Positions 18,384 through 28,150 of a stretch of 64,000 nt of DNA are shown piece after piece; the stretch's first letter is position 1, and each line of letters begins with the position of its first letter. A program made the position numbers and the translations under genes. The notes under the pieces are model-generated. The model saw only the letters and a program-made list of their open reading frames with translations, did not search any database and was not told where the DNA came from. Source of the stretch: Elusimicrobiota bacterium (GTDB taxonomy: Bacteria > Elusimicrobiota > Elusimicrobia > Elusimicrobiales > UBA9959); NCBI GenBank assembly GCA_012517235.1, contig JAAYVI010000029.1, positions 1 through 64,000 of the forward strand, read 5' to 3'.

Positions 18384-19913
18384 TTATTTTGTTTCTATCA
18401 AATATACGGCCGTTTTGTTTTCCGCTTTCAGATATTTTGCCGCGGCGGCCGATATGTCTTCGGGCTTAAGTTTTTTTATGTCTTCCAATTGTTTCCATTG
18501 AAGTTTCCAGTCTCCCAGTATCCTGTCGTTTGATGCTAAAGCGTTTGAAAATCCCGCATTTGACTCTAACTGAGTTATCAGCGAAACTTCGTAATTATTT
18601 ATCACTTTTTGCAATTCCCATTGAGTGGGAGGAATATTTTTTATCTTTTCTATTTCTTCGGTTAAGGATTTATCCAAATCTTCGTTGGTAAATCCTTCTT
18701 TTGGCGCGCCTTGAGTTATGAAAAGCGAAGGATATCTGTCGCCGGGAAATCCCACATATGAATTGGCGTATAAGGCCATTTTTTTATTTTCGACGATTTC
18801 TTTGTAGAATCTGGATGTTTTACCGCTTGAGAGAATTTCGGAAAGAACTATTAAAGCGGGTATGTCTTTATGATCTCCGGCCGGAATTTTATAACCTATT
18901 TTAACCATCGGTTTTGCTTTATAAAAAAGCTTTATCGTTTTTTCGCTGTTTTGCGCCGGTTCTTTTGTGTAATCCGTATTAGGCAAAGGTTTAGACTGCC
19001 AAGAAGAAAAATATTTTTCCGCCAGTTTTATGGTTTTTTCGGCGTCGACATCCCCGACTACGGCTACCGTGCAATTATTCGGAACATAAAATTTTTTATA
19101 AAAATTTTCCGCGTCGGTTCTCGTAAGATGACTTACGTCGTCTTCCCAGCCGATAGTCGGATTTCTATACGGATGAGCGACAAAGGCATTGGAGAGAAGC
19201 GTTTGCCACATGACTCTGTTGGGATCCGCTTGATTCATTCTCAGTTCTTCCAAAACAACGCTTCTTTCTTTGTAAAAATCTCTCAAAACCGGATTTTGAA
19301 ATCTGTCGGATTCTATTGTCATCCATGCTTCCAATCTATTGGAAGGCAGTTCTATGACATATCCGGTATAATCGGTAGAAGTAAAAGCGTTTAGCCCGTG
19401 TTCTCCCAATTTATTGTATATTTTCCAAAGTTCTTCTCTAACGGCATATTTTTCGGCTTCTTTTTCCAGAGAGGAAAGTTCATCTTTGAGTTTTTTTATC
19501 TTGGCTTCGTCTCTGGCGCTTTTTTTATCTTCTTCGTTTAGTAAAAGAGCCGTTTCTTCTATTTTATCCAGGATCTTCTTTTCGGCTTCGTAGTTTGAGG
19601 TGTTTATCGTTTTGGTTCCCTTAAAAGCCATATGCTCGAATAAATGAGCCAGACCGCTTTTACCTTGAAGATTATCGACATTGCCTACTTTAAACATCAT
19701 CGTGAACGAAACGGTAGGAACAAATTTTTTTTCTAAAATCAAAAACTTCATTCCGTTTTTAAGGGTATAAGAGATTACGGGAGGATATTTGGGATCTTTT
19801 TCGACTACTGCTCCCATTTTCTCCAAAAAGGATATTTTATCTTGTTTCATTTGAGCTCCGGCAAACGCGGACAATACGGCCGTTAAAACGGCCGAAAGAA
19901 AAATCTTTTTCAT
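18384..19913 (-). CDS. M16-family zinc peptidase, active subunit
   Basis: The 509-residue protein has a signal peptide (MKKIFLSAVLTAVLSAFAGA). It keeps the full M16 zinc motif HLFEH (His90, Glu93, His94) within SGLAHLFEHMAFKGT, plus downstream glutamates around SDRFQNPVLR. Between them is a charged helical insertion of about 60 residues. It is probably periplasmic and processes or degrades peptides together with the inactive homologue encoded just downstream. A GGAGG site precedes the ATG. The gene diverges from the oxidoreductase pair across 73 bp of AT-rich DNA. Confidence 0.92.
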   Translation of the reverse strand: MKKIFLSAVLTAVLSAFAGAQMKQDKISFLEKMGAVVEKDPKYPPVISYTLKNGMKFLILEKKFVPTVSFTMMFKVGNVDNLQGKSGLAHLFEHMAFKGTKTINTSNYEAEKKILDKIEETALLLNEEDKKSARDEAKIKKLKDELSSLEKEAEKYAVREELWKIYNKLGEHGLNAFTSTDYTGYVIELPSNRLEAWMTIESDRFQNPVLRDFYKERSVVLEELRMNQADPNRVMWQTLLSNAFVAHPYRNPTIGWEDDVSHLTRTDAENFYKKFYVPNNCTVAVVGDVDAEKTIKLAEKYFSSWQSKPLPNTDYTKEPAQNSEKTIKLFYKAKPMVKIGYKIPAGDHKDIPALIVLSEILSSGKTSRFYKEIVENKKMALYANSYVGFPGDRYPSLFITQGAPKEGFTNEDLDKSLTEEIEKIKNIPPTQWELQKVINNYEVSLITQLESNAGFSNALASNDRILGDWKLQWKQLEDIKKLKPEDISAAAAKYLKAENKTAVYLIETK

Positions 19914-19986
19914 TTATGGCCTCCGATTTGAACATTTTAAATATTATATAATTAAAATTAAGTCAATAAAATCGGGCGGTGAAAAT

Positions 19987-22089
19987 ATGAACAGAATAAA
20001 GAAACATCCCGTTTTGGAAATTAAGGAAAGGAAGGAAATAAAATTCTATTTTGACGGGCAAGAAATAAAGGCTTTTGAGGGAGAAATGCTTTCCTCGGCT
20101 CTATTTGCCGCCGGTATTAAAATTTTTAGCTATCATAAAAAAGATTCGGCCCCTCAGGGGATTTTTTGCGCAAACGGACAATGCGCCCAATGTTCGGTCA
20201 TAGCCGACGGAAAAGTCGTAAAAGCCTGCGTTACGGCCGTAAAAGAAAATATGAAGGTTCAGACTTTAAGAGGAGCGGCTCCGGTATCTTGCGATAAGTC
20301 CGATAAAAAATTGTCTTTTTCAAAGATAGAAGAAATCGATACGGATGTTTTGATATTGGGAGCCGGCCCAAGCGGTTTGGCCTGCGCTTTTGAAATAGGA
20401 AAATTTAATTTGGATACGATAATCGTAGACGATAAAGATAAACCGGGCGGAAAACTTGTTCTTCAAACTCATAAATTTTTCGGCTCGGTGGAAGATTGCT
20501 ATGCGGGTAGCAGAGGCATAGACATAGCCGATAAATTAGCCGACGACGTAAAAAAATATCCTTCGGTTAAGATGTGGAATAATTCCGTATGCGCGGGAGT
20601 TTTTTCCGATAAAAAAATAGGCGTCGTAAAAGACGGAGTTTATTATTTGATAAAACCGAAAGTGTTTGTTGTGGCCGCAGGAGCCAGAGAAAAAACATTA
20701 ATGTTTCCGGGAAATACTTTGCCCGGAGTTTACGGCGCCGGCGCTTTTCAAACTTTGGTTAACAGAGATTTGATAAAAGCTTGCGAAAAAATATTTATTA
20801 TAGGCGGCGGCAATGTGGGGCTTATAGCGGGTTATCACGCCGTACAGGCCGGTATAAAAGTAGTCGGACTTGTCGAAGCGGCCGCTTATTGCGGCGGTTA
20901 TAAAGTGCACGAAGATAAACTTAGAAGATTGGGCGTTCCTATTTTTACTTCGCATACCGTCGTTGAAGCTCAAGGCAAGAACTGTTTGGAAAGCGTAACT
21001 ATCGCCAAAGTAGACGAAAATTTTAAGCCGATAAAAGGAACGGAAAAAAAGTTTAAAGCCGACACTCTTCTTGTGGCGGTGGGACTTAATCCGGTAAACG
21101 AATTTTATACGCATGCTTTGGAAAGCGGAATAAACGCTTTTATATGCGGAGACGCTCAAGAAATAGCCGAGGCTTCAGCGGCGATGTTTAGCGGTAAAAT
21201 AGCCGCGCACAAAGTTCTTAAAAGCTTAGGTTTTATAACTTCGGAAGTTCCTAATTTCTGGTATGAAAAATTGGAAATATTAAAATCGCGTCCGGGGAAA
21301 ACTTATTCTTTAGAAGAACTAAAACAAGAATATCAAGGCAAGGTATATCCGGTTTTTCACTGCAGACAGGAAATTCCTTGTAACCCGTGCGTTACGGTTT
21401 GTCCTAAAAAGTCGATAAAACTCTCCGGAGAAACCATAATGAGTCTTCCGAAATTTTCGGGAGAATGCATAGGATGTTTTAAGTGTCTGGTAATATGTCC
21501 CGGCCTTGCGGTTACCATAGTGGATAAAAGAAAAGACGAAAAAAATCCTATTGTTTATCTGCCTTATGAAAACGATCCGGCTTTGGCTGAGAAAGGTAAA
21601 ACGGCCGAAATTGTAGACGATTACGGCGAGGATCTTTATAAAGCCGAGATAGTTTCGGTTTTAGATATGAAAGCGGAAAATATGAGAATAATAGGCGTTA
21701 AAATTCCCGCGGAATTAGCCGAAAAAGCGGCTTCTTTGAGAATACTTTCTCATGAAGAAGGCGAAAAGTGGCGGGGAGATATCTCAAAACTTGACGATTG
21801 CGTAATAGTTTGCCGCTGCGAAAGAGTTACTTTGGGCGAAATAAGAAAAAAAATAAAAGAAGGAGTTCGCGATCTTAATCAGCTTAAAGCTTTGACAAGA
21901 GCCGGAATGGGAGCATGCGGATCAAAAACCTGTAATTCTTTGCTTCTTTCCGTTATGAAAAGCGAAGGGATAGATACAAAAGAAATTACCGACCTTACAA
22001 AAAGGCCGCTTTTTATGGAAACGGAATTTGCCGTATTTGCCGGAGTTTCTTCTAAGAAAGAAGACAAAACTTCTTTTAGCGGTTTTTAA
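19987..22089 (+). CDS. Multi-cofactor FAD oxidoreductase, sarcosine-oxidase-alpha/OoxA-like
   Basis: This 700-residue protein fuses four modules. First is a 2Fe-2S domain (Cys61, Cys66, Cys69, Cys81 in FCANGQCAQC and ACV). Second is a FAD/NAD(P) domain (TDVLILGAGPSGLAC near residue 118, IFIIGGGNVGLIAG near 270). Third is a two-cluster ferredoxin (IPCNPCVTVCPKK, CIGCFKCLVICPG). Last is a BFD-like 2Fe-2S end (CRCERVTLGEI, GACGSKTC). The layout matches the alpha subunits of opine, proline or cyanide-forming dehydrogenases. The next gene supplies the DAO-type partner, so the two probably oxidise an amino acid or secondary amine. The substrate is unknown. Confidence 0.85.
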   Translation: MNRIKKHPVLEIKERKEIKFYFDGQEIKAFEGEMLSSALFAAGIKIFSYHKKDSAPQGIFCANGQCAQCSVIADGKVVKACVTAVKENMKVQTLRGAAPVSCDKSDKKLSFSKIEEIDTDVLILGAGPSGLACAFEIGKFNLDTIIVDDKDKPGGKLVLQTHKFFGSVEDCYAGSRGIDIADKLADDVKKYPSVKMWNNSVCAGVFSDKKIGVVKDGVYYLIKPKVFVVAAGAREKTLMFPGNTLPGVYGAGAFQTLVNRDLIKACEKIFIIGGGNVGLIAGYHAVQAGIKVVGLVEAAAYCGGYKVHEDKLRRLGVPIFTSHTVVEAQGKNCLESVTIAKVDENFKPIKGTEKKFKADTLLVAVGLNPVNEFYTHALESGINAFICGDAQEIAEASAAMFSGKIAAHKVLKSLGFITSEVPNFWYEKLEILKSRPGKTYSLEELKQEYQGKVYPVFHCRQEIPCNPCVTVCPKKSIKLSGETIMSLPKFSGECIGCFKCLVICPGLAVTIVDKRKDEKNPIVYLPYENDPALAEKGKTAEIVDDYGEDLYKAEIVSVLDMKAENMRIIGVKIPAELAEKAASLRILSHEEGEKWRGDISKLDDCVIVCRCERVTLGEIRKKIKEGVRDLNQLKALTRAGMGACGSKTCNSLLLSVMKSEGIDTKEITDLTKRPLFMETEFAVFAGVSSKKEDKTSFSGF

Positions 22090-22104
22090 TATCGGAGAAT
22101 ATTT

Positions 22105-23253
22105 ATGAAAAATTACGATGTTATAATAGCCGGCGCCGGAAGCGCGGGAGTTCCTTTGGCCATGTTTTTGGCCGAAAATAAGATTAAAGTTTTGGTTCTT
22201 GAAAAAAAACCTTCTTGCGGACAGGGGCAAAATAAAGCGGCGATAGGCGGAATAAGAGCCACACATTCCGACGGTTCCAAAATAAAAACCTGTCTTAAAT
22301 CTTTGGAAATATTTTCATCCTGGCATGAAAAAGAAGGCGAAGACATAGGATGGAGACGCGGCGGATATTTGTTCCCGGTTTATAGGGAGAAAGAAGAAAA
22401 AACTCTCAAAGAGTTGTTGAAAACTCAGGAAAAATTCGGTCTTAACATAAATTGGATTTCGGCGCAAGAAGTAAAAGAATTGGTTAAAGGAATAAACGAG
22501 GACGGTCTTATAGGCGGCACTTTTTCGCCGAACGACGGCAGCGCCTCGCCTCTTTTAAGCATTAACGCTTTTTATAGAAAAGCGGTTTCTAACGGAGCGG
22601 AATTTTCGTTTAATGAACAAATAAAAGAAGTAAAAAAGAAAGGAAACTTGTTTTCGGTTAAAACTTCCGATAAAGAATATGAAACTCCGATATTTATAAA
22701 CGCCGCCGGAGCTCATGCCAAAGAAATTTCTCTTATGTTAGGCGTAGATATACCGGTAAAACCCGATTGTCACGAGGCGGGAATAACCGAACCCGCGGAA
22801 AGATTCGTGGAACCTATGGTGGTAGACATAAGAGAAGGTGAAAAATCCAAAAACTATTACTTTTATCAGAATTTCGAAGGACAAATTATTTTTTGCATGA
22901 CCCCGGATCCTCAAATTTGGGGATATGACAGGAAAAGCACGAGCGAATTTTTGCCGGAAATTTCAAAAAGAATGCTAAATATTCTTCCGGGCCTTTCGAA
23001 TATAAAAGTAAGAAGAGTCTGGCGCGGCCTTTATCCTATGACTCCGGACGGTTTTCCGATAGTTCAATTCGACGCCGCCGGCGTAGAAAATTATATCATA
23101 GCGGCCGGAATGTGCGGACAGGGATTTATGTTAGGTCCCGGTTTAGGATGGATTATTTCCAAAATAATTACGAAACAGGCTTCTAAAGAGGACGAAAGTA
23201 TTTATAATTTCCGTCTTAACAGGGATTTCTCCGGACAAGAAAAATTAAAATAA
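22105..23253 (+). CDS. DAO-family FAD oxidoreductase, sarcosine-oxidase-beta-like
   Basis: The 382-residue protein has the N-terminal FAD-binding motif DVIIAGAGSAGVPLA and the flavin-proximal IGGIRATHSDGSK found in SoxB/OoxB-type subunits. The C-terminal GLYPMTPDGFPIV and AAGMCGQGFMLGPGLG complete the DAO fold. It follows the alpha-like subunit by 15 bp with a GGAG site. The two likely form a heteromeric dehydrogenase passing electrons through the Fe-S clusters of the partner. Confidence 0.88.
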   Translation: MKNYDVIIAGAGSAGVPLAMFLAENKIKVLVLEKKPSCGQGQNKAAIGGIRATHSDGSKIKTCLKSLEIFSSWHEKEGEDIGWRRGGYLFPVYREKEEKTLKELLKTQEKFGLNINWISAQEVKELVKGINEDGLIGGTFSPNDGSASPLLSINAFYRKAVSNGAEFSFNEQIKEVKKKGNLFSVKTSDKEYETPIFINAAGAHAKEISLMLGVDIPVKPDCHEAGITEPAERFVEPMVVDIREGEKSKNYYFYQNFEGQIIFCMTPDPQIWGYDRKSTSEFLPEISKRMLNILPGLSNIKVRRVWRGLYPMTPDGFPIVQFDAAGVENYIIAAGMCGQGFMLGPGLGWIISKIITKQASKEDESIYNFRLNRDFSGQEKLK

Positions 23254-24164
23254 TGAATTTGCCTTCCGTTTCTATCATAATACCGACATATAAAAGGCCG
23301 GAATTTTTACTTAGAGCCTTAGACAGCGTTTTGGGTCAAGACTATCAAAATATAAAAGAAATAATAATAACCGACGACGGCGATTATGAAGAATCTTTCA
23401 TAGAAAAATTAAAAGCCGAAGATTCAAGAATAATATATGTCAAAAATACAAAGTATGCCAAAGGTCCTTCCGGCAACAAACAAAACGGTCTGGATATCGC
23501 TTCGGGAGACTTTATCGCCTTTATGGACGACGACGACGAATTATTTAACGATGCCGTATCTTCGGTTATGAAAGTGTTAATTACCGGTAGTTATAAAATA
23601 GCTTTTGCCAATTGCGTAAGAAGCGATAATGGAAAGTTTACCGGAAAACATTATGATAGAGACGAAGAAGCATCTTATTGGGATTTTATTTGCGGAAAAT
23701 ATGAAGGGGAATATTGGGGAATTAATTCTTATGAAATAATGAAAAAAATAAGATTCAAGGATGAGTATGGCGGAGCCGAAGGTTTAGCATGGCTCGGATT
23801 GTATAAGGAAGAAAATATAAAACTTAAATATATTCATAAGGCTGTCAGAAAATATTACGTTCATGAAAATCAATTTTCAAATACATACGAACAGAACGCT
23901 TTAAGGACATTTAATTCTTATGAAAAATATTTGGAACTTTTCGGAGAAGATATTATAAAAACATGTCCTAAAAAATATTCTTATATTTGCAAAATAGCTT
24001 CATATTTTGCGTTTTTGTCCGGAAATAAACAAAAAATTTCATATTATGCCGCCAAATCTTTTATGTCCGATAAAAGTTTTTTATCTTTTATTTTTTATCT
24101 TTTTTCTATTTGCCCATTATCGTTTTATGTTTTAAAATACTACTTTAGGTTTAGAAAGAAATGA
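23253..24164 (+). CDS. Family 2 glycosyltransferase
   Basis: The 303-residue GT-A enzyme opens SVSIIIPTYKRPEFLLRALD and has the metal-binding FMDDDDELF at about residue 92. A hydrophobic C-terminal stretch may associate with the membrane. It overlaps its upstream and downstream neighbours (TAATG, ATGA). With the GT4 gene, methyltransferase and flippase that follow, it belongs to a surface-polysaccharide set. The sugar is unknown. Confidence 0.85.
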   Translation: MNLPSVSIIIPTYKRPEFLLRALDSVLGQDYQNIKEIIITDDGDYEESFIEKLKAEDSRIIYVKNTKYAKGPSGNKQNGLDIASGDFIAFMDDDDELFNDAVSSVMKVLITGSYKIAFANCVRSDNGKFTGKHYDRDEEASYWDFICGKYEGEYWGINSYEIMKKIRFKDEYGGAEGLAWLGLYKEENIKLKYIHKAVRKYYVHENQFSNTYEQNALRTFNSYEKYLELFGEDIIKTCPKKYSYICKIASYFAFLSGNKQKISYYAAKSFMSDKSFLSFIFYLFSICPLSFYVLKYYFRFRKK

Positions 24165-25228
24165 AATTACTATTTATAACTTCTACATTATTACCAGGAG
24201 GCGCCGAAAGGGTTTTAAGTTCTTATGCAGATTATTTTTCAAAAAATCACGATGTTTATATCTTAAAACTGGATAAAGGCAATCCTTATTATGAGTTAAG
24301 CAAAAAAGTAAAAGTAATGTCTTTAAACCTATTTTCGGAATCGCTTTCTTTTATCGACACGATTAAAAAAACGATAAGAAGAATAATAGCGATTAGAAAA
24401 ATTATTTTGTATTTGAAGCCGGATAAAATAATTTCTTTTCAAACAAAAATAAATATTTTATCTATAATTGCGGCTCTCTTTCTATTTAAGCGAGTCATAA
24501 TTTTTGAACAAATACATCATTTATACGAAGAATCGAAACTAGTAAAAATATTAAGAATATTTTTTTATTTTTTTGCAAAAAAAATAATAGTTCTAAGCGA
24601 ATTTGACAGAAAGTATTACAAAATTATAAATTCCGATGTTTATTATATTCCTAATCCGATATCTATTAAAACAAAGAAAGATGTCGAATATGAAAGAAAA
24701 GAAAATATAATTTTGAATGTAGGCAGATTGGAAAATCAAAAAAATCAAAAAGAATTGATTGAAATATTCTCGTCGATTAATGAAAAAAAAGATTATAGAG
24801 TTTTAATATACGGAGAAGGCAGCTTAAGAAATGATTTGGCGAATTTGATAAAAAATAAAAAAATGGAAGAAAAAATATTTTTAAAAGGAAACGAAAAAGA
24901 GATAGAAAAAATATATGAGAAAAGTAAGATTTTTTGTTTGACATCCAAAGCGGAAGGTTTCCCTAATGTGCTTATAGAAGCTATGGCTTACGGTTGTGTT
25001 CCGATCGCTTTCGATTGCTTGACCGGTCCTTCCGATATAATAAAAGACGGTTTTGACGGATTTTTAATAAAAAATTTTAATACAAAAGAGTTTGCCTCTA
25101 ACATGCAACTTTTAATTAATAACGAAGAAAAGCTTAAAATAATGTCGAAAAATGCGTTTGATTCGGCTAAGAGATTTTATAGAGAAAAAGTATTATCCGA
25201 TGCTTCCAAAATTTTGGGGGTACATTAG
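24161..25228 (+). CDS. Family 4 glycosyltransferase
   Basis: This 355-residue GT-B enzyme starts LLFITSTLLPGGAERVLSSYA, the acceptor-domain signature, and has the donor-domain ILNVGRLENQKNQ and SKAEGFPNVLIEAMAYG with the usual E-x7-E spacing. The DNA is clearly more AT-rich than the lpx or aro genes, hinting at acquisition with the polysaccharide locus. It converges with the methyltransferase gene, with only two bases between the stops. Confidence 0.9.
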   Translation: MKLLFITSTLLPGGAERVLSSYADYFSKNHDVYILKLDKGNPYYELSKKVKVMSLNLFSESLSFIDTIKKTIRRIIAIRKIILYLKPDKIISFQTKINILSIIAALFLFKRVIIFEQIHHLYEESKLVKILRIFFYFFAKKIIVLSEFDRKYYKIINSDVYYIPNPISIKTKKDVEYERKENIILNVGRLENQKNQKELIEIFSSINEKKDYRVLIYGEGSLRNDLANLIKNKKMEEKIFLKGNEKEIEKIYEKSKIFCLTSKAEGFPNVLIEAMAYGCVPIAFDCLTGPSDIIKDGFDGFLIKNFNTKEFASNMQLLINNEEKLKIMSKNAFDSAKRFYREKVLSDASKILGVH

Positions 25229-25230
25229 TT

Positions 25231-25956
25231 TTATGTTATTTTTTTGAACTTAAAAAAATAGGTTTCATTTGATCCTTTTATATTGATAAAGAGAAATAGC
25301 TTTTTTATTAAGTAAATGAATTTTCCCTTGAAGTTTAGATATTTCATATCAAATAGATATACTCTTTTTATATTTTCTTCTTTGAAATATTTTGAGAGGA
25401 TATTCCTTAAGTTTTCTAAAGAAAAACTTCTTTGATGTCCCCATCTATGAAACTTCTTTCCGCAGTGTAAGCAAATTACTTCATTATCCGATAGGTTTTC
25501 GTCGGCCGGAACGGTGCCAATGAAGTATCCGTTGTTTTTTAAAACTCTATTTATTTCCAACAAGCCTTCGCCTAATGATATCTCATCTAAATGTTCTAAT
25601 AATTCGCAAGCGACAACATAGTCAAACATTTTACTATCAAAAGGAATATTTTCTATTTTTCCATTTTTAAAGAGATCTGACGATATGTTTAATTCTTTTT
25701 TTAACCTTTCTATGGATTTTTCACTTGGGTCTATCGAGAATATATTTATACCTTTTTCTAAACATTTTTTTTCAAAATATCCTTCGCCTATGCCTATATT
25801 CAATACCGAAGAACCGCCTTTTATTTGAGATAATATGAAATCATATCTTTTTGAAGACTTAAATGTTTTTAATAAATCAAAGTCTGTTTGATAGTTTTCC
25901 CAAAGATTATCTTGTTTCATTTTTAAATTGTACAAAGTATTAAATTTGTCTTTCAA
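25231..25956 (-). CDS. Class I SAM-dependent methyltransferase
   Basis: The 241-residue protein has the SAM-binding motif VLNIGIGEGYFEKKC, an acidic residue after strand 2 (FSIDPSEKS) and VACELLEHLDE, typical of UbiE/Methyltransf_11 enzymes. Near residue 165 is CLHCGKKFHRWGHQ, a small Cys/His segment often seen in polysaccharide-locus methyltransferases. The listed start is a TTG that overlaps the upstream stop; the ATG at 25920 is a good alternative that removes 12 residues. It probably modifies a glycan or lipid-linked sugar. Confidence 0.82.
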   Translation of the reverse strand: MKDKFNTLYNLKMKQDNLWENYQTDFDLLKTFKSSKRYDFILSQIKGGSSVLNIGIGEGYFEKKCLEKGINIFSIDPSEKSIERLKKELNISSDLFKNGKIENIPFDSKMFDYVVACELLEHLDEISLGEGLLEINRVLKNNGYFIGTVPADENLSDNEVICLHCGKKFHRWGHQRSFSLENLRNILSKYFKEENIKRVYLFDMKYLNFKGKFIYLIKKLFLFINIKGSNETYFFKFKKIT

Positions 25957-27407
25957 TTTTCATATCTTACGGATAAAAATTTACTTTTTAAAGAGTTTAA
26001 ATTATCTTTTAAAATGGATATTTCTTCTTTGCCGAAAACGCCGGAAATATAAATCAAAAACAAATAGAAAACCGCGGAGGATACGAAAGCCAAAGGCAGA
26101 CTGTATGACTTTATATAAAATACCGAAGCGGCGCAGACGGCCGAAAATAAGATCGGAAGCAAAACGCAGTTAAGCCAATCTATTTTTAAAAAATTCTTTG
26201 CTTTTTCATATTGCCAAAAAGCGGAAATCAAAAAAGAAAGACAGAAAAATACCGATACGAAATTTATGCCGAGTTTTTTCGCCGATAGAAGATAAATTAT
26301 AAAAAATGCCGAAGACACATATGTTTTTACCGCAGAAGATTCTTTTTGTCTCGACGCTATTATCATAAGATTTGAAGCCATATTTTCCAGGAACATGAAA
26401 AGAGGCAAAAATATCAATATTTTAAGCGTCCAATAAGACTCTATAAATCCGTTTCCGTAAATAAATTCCGTTATCGAATAAGAAAGAACGGCTATTAAGG
26501 CCAGAATGGGAGATAAAACGGAAAAAGCTATTTTAAGAGAATAATTGGCTATTTTATTTAACTTTTCTTCGTCCGATTTGTAATGTTTTGACATGGCCGG
26601 GAAAAGCACGTTTGAAAAATTAGATATGACTTCCCAGATAAGCGAGCTTATCTTTTGACTTGCCGCAAAAAAACCGGCGGCTTGAGGGGAAGATAACAAT
26701 CCTATTAGAAAAAGAGGAGAATTTTGATTTAAAATCAGAGTAAAATGAGACCAGGCTATGTGAAAACTTGAAAAAGCTTCTTTTTTTATATCGGAAAAAT
26801 TAATTTTAAATTTTAGAGAAGGGAAATTTATTTTAAGTCTGAAAAGCTGGAAAAAAACGGCCGACATTTGCGAGATAAAAAGGAAAAAAACTATTTCGTA
26901 TATAGGAGTATTTCTGTCGGAAAGTAAAAGAACGGCCGCGGTGTATACGAAAGACTGCAGTATCAGAGAATAGCCGAGACTTTTCATGTTTTCCAGACCT
27001 TGAAAAGCCCAGGCCGAAAAAAAAGTTACCGATGAAAAAATGGTAAGAGAAGAAAAAAATAACAATAAAAAATCGCTTTTGGTTTTTGAAATAAAATAAG
27101 AAAAAACACAGCAGATCAGAAAAGCGGTTATTCCGAAAAAAATTCTGAAATTAACCGTTTTCATAAAAATTTCCGTAAAGTCGCTTTTTTTTCTCGAAAT
27201 GTCTCTTGCCGCCGACATGGAAGATCCGAAGTCGGCCAAAACGGCAAAATAAGATACCAAAACCAGAGCCCAATTCAATTTACCGAAATTTTCCGGACCT
27301 AAAATATTTGCCAGATATATTACGGTTATTAGTCCTAAAATTTTGGTTACCGCATTGGAGAAAAGCATGTAAAGAAAGTTTTTTAATACGGCATATCCCG
27401 TTTTCAT
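25953..27407 (-). CDS. Wzx-like polysaccharide flippase
   Basis: The 484-residue protein has about 12-14 hydrophobic helices and the polysaccharide-transporter N-terminus NFLYMLFSNAVTKILGLI followed by LANILGPENFGKLNWA. These MATE/MVF-fold flippases move lipid-linked oligosaccharides across the inner membrane. It is the first gene of the leftward pair with the methyltransferase (4-bp overlap). Confidence 0.9.
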   Translation of the reverse strand: MKTGYAVLKNFLYMLFSNAVTKILGLITVIYLANILGPENFGKLNWALVLVSYFAVLADFGSSMSAARDISRKKSDFTEIFMKTVNFRIFFGITAFLICCVFSYFISKTKSDFLLLFFSSLTIFSSVTFFSAWAFQGLENMKSLGYSLILQSFVYTAAVLLLSDRNTPIYEIVFFLFISQMSAVFFQLFRLKINFPSLKFKINFSDIKKEAFSSFHIAWSHFTLILNQNSPLFLIGLLSSPQAAGFFAASQKISSLIWEVISNFSNVLFPAMSKHYKSDEEKLNKIANYSLKIAFSVLSPILALIAVLSYSITEFIYGNGFIESYWTLKILIFLPLFMFLENMASNLMIIASRQKESSAVKTYVSSAFFIIYLLSAKKLGINFVSVFFCLSFLISAFWQYEKAKNFLKIDWLNCVLLPILFSAVCAASVFYIKSYSLPLAFVSSAVFYLFLIYISGVFGKEEISILKDNLNSLKSKFLSVRYEN

Positions 27408-27449
27408 TAAGATTTATTTTATCTTATTTTGTTAGAATATTGGATATTT

Positions 27450-28136
27450 ATGCAAAATAAGAATCTTATATGTATGGAGCCTGTTTATAAAGCTCAAGCC
27501 GATAAGCTTCAAGAAAAGATTTTAAAAACGGAAAAAGAAGCGGAAGATATTTTGGAGAAAATATGCTTTACCGAGATTCTTATAAGAAATTTTGAAAAAG
27601 AAAAGATAGAGCCTAAGCTTAAAAAGCTCGAAGACAGATTGAATAATCTTAAAATTCTTTTGGGTATGAAATCAAAAAGCGAAAAAAAATATAAAAAAGA
27701 GAATGAAAAAAATACCGACGAAGAAAATTTAAAAAGTATTTATAGAAAACTGGCAAAGGCTTATCATCCGGATAAAAACGCATCGGCTTCGGTAAAAAAT
27801 TTTTATTGCGAGAGAATGAAAGAAATAAATCTGCTTTTTTCAAAAAAAGACATAAACGGTTTGAAAAGGATTTTGAGAAAATCTTTTCTCGAACTGCAAA
27901 ACGGAGATTCCAATCTTTTTCGCATGGAAAAACTCAAAAAAATTTTAGAAGAGGCCGAGGAGGAAAAAAGATTTTATTCGGATAAAATGGACGAAGTTCT
28001 TAAAAGTGCGCGTTATAAGGCCACAAAAATGAAAGAAGAAGAATTGAAAATTTTTTTATCTGAAAAGGAAGAGGAAATAAAAAGGGAAATAAAAATTTAT
28101 TCGGAAATATTTTATTCATCTTTAAAAAAAAGATAA
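27450..28136 (+). CDS. J-domain protein with flanking coiled coils
   Basis: The 228-residue protein has a central J-domain helix-loop (SIYRKLAKAYHPDKN, with HPD at about residues 106-108 and EINLLF after it) rather than the N-terminal J domain of DnaJ. Both sides are long charged coiled coils. HPD motifs stimulate Hsp70 ATPase, so this is probably a specialised DnaK co-chaperone. The ATG at 27450 was chosen; a TTG seven codons upstream is possible. Nothing identifies its client. Confidence 0.8.
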   Translation: MQNKNLICMEPVYKAQADKLQEKILKTEKEAEDILEKICFTEILIRNFEKEKIEPKLKKLEDRLNNLKILLGMKSKSEKKYKKENEKNTDEENLKSIYRKLAKAYHPDKNASASVKNFYCERMKEINLLFSKKDINGLKRILRKSFLELQNGDSNLFRMEKLKKILEEAEEEKRFYSDKMDEVLKSARYKATKMKEEELKIFLSEKEEEIKREIKIYSEIFYSSLKKR

Positions 28137-28150
28137 ATTTTTTTATATTA

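Noticed and set aside
18384..19394. Long plus-strand open frames under the M16 genes
   Set aside because: They are antisense shadows of well-supported peptidase genes.
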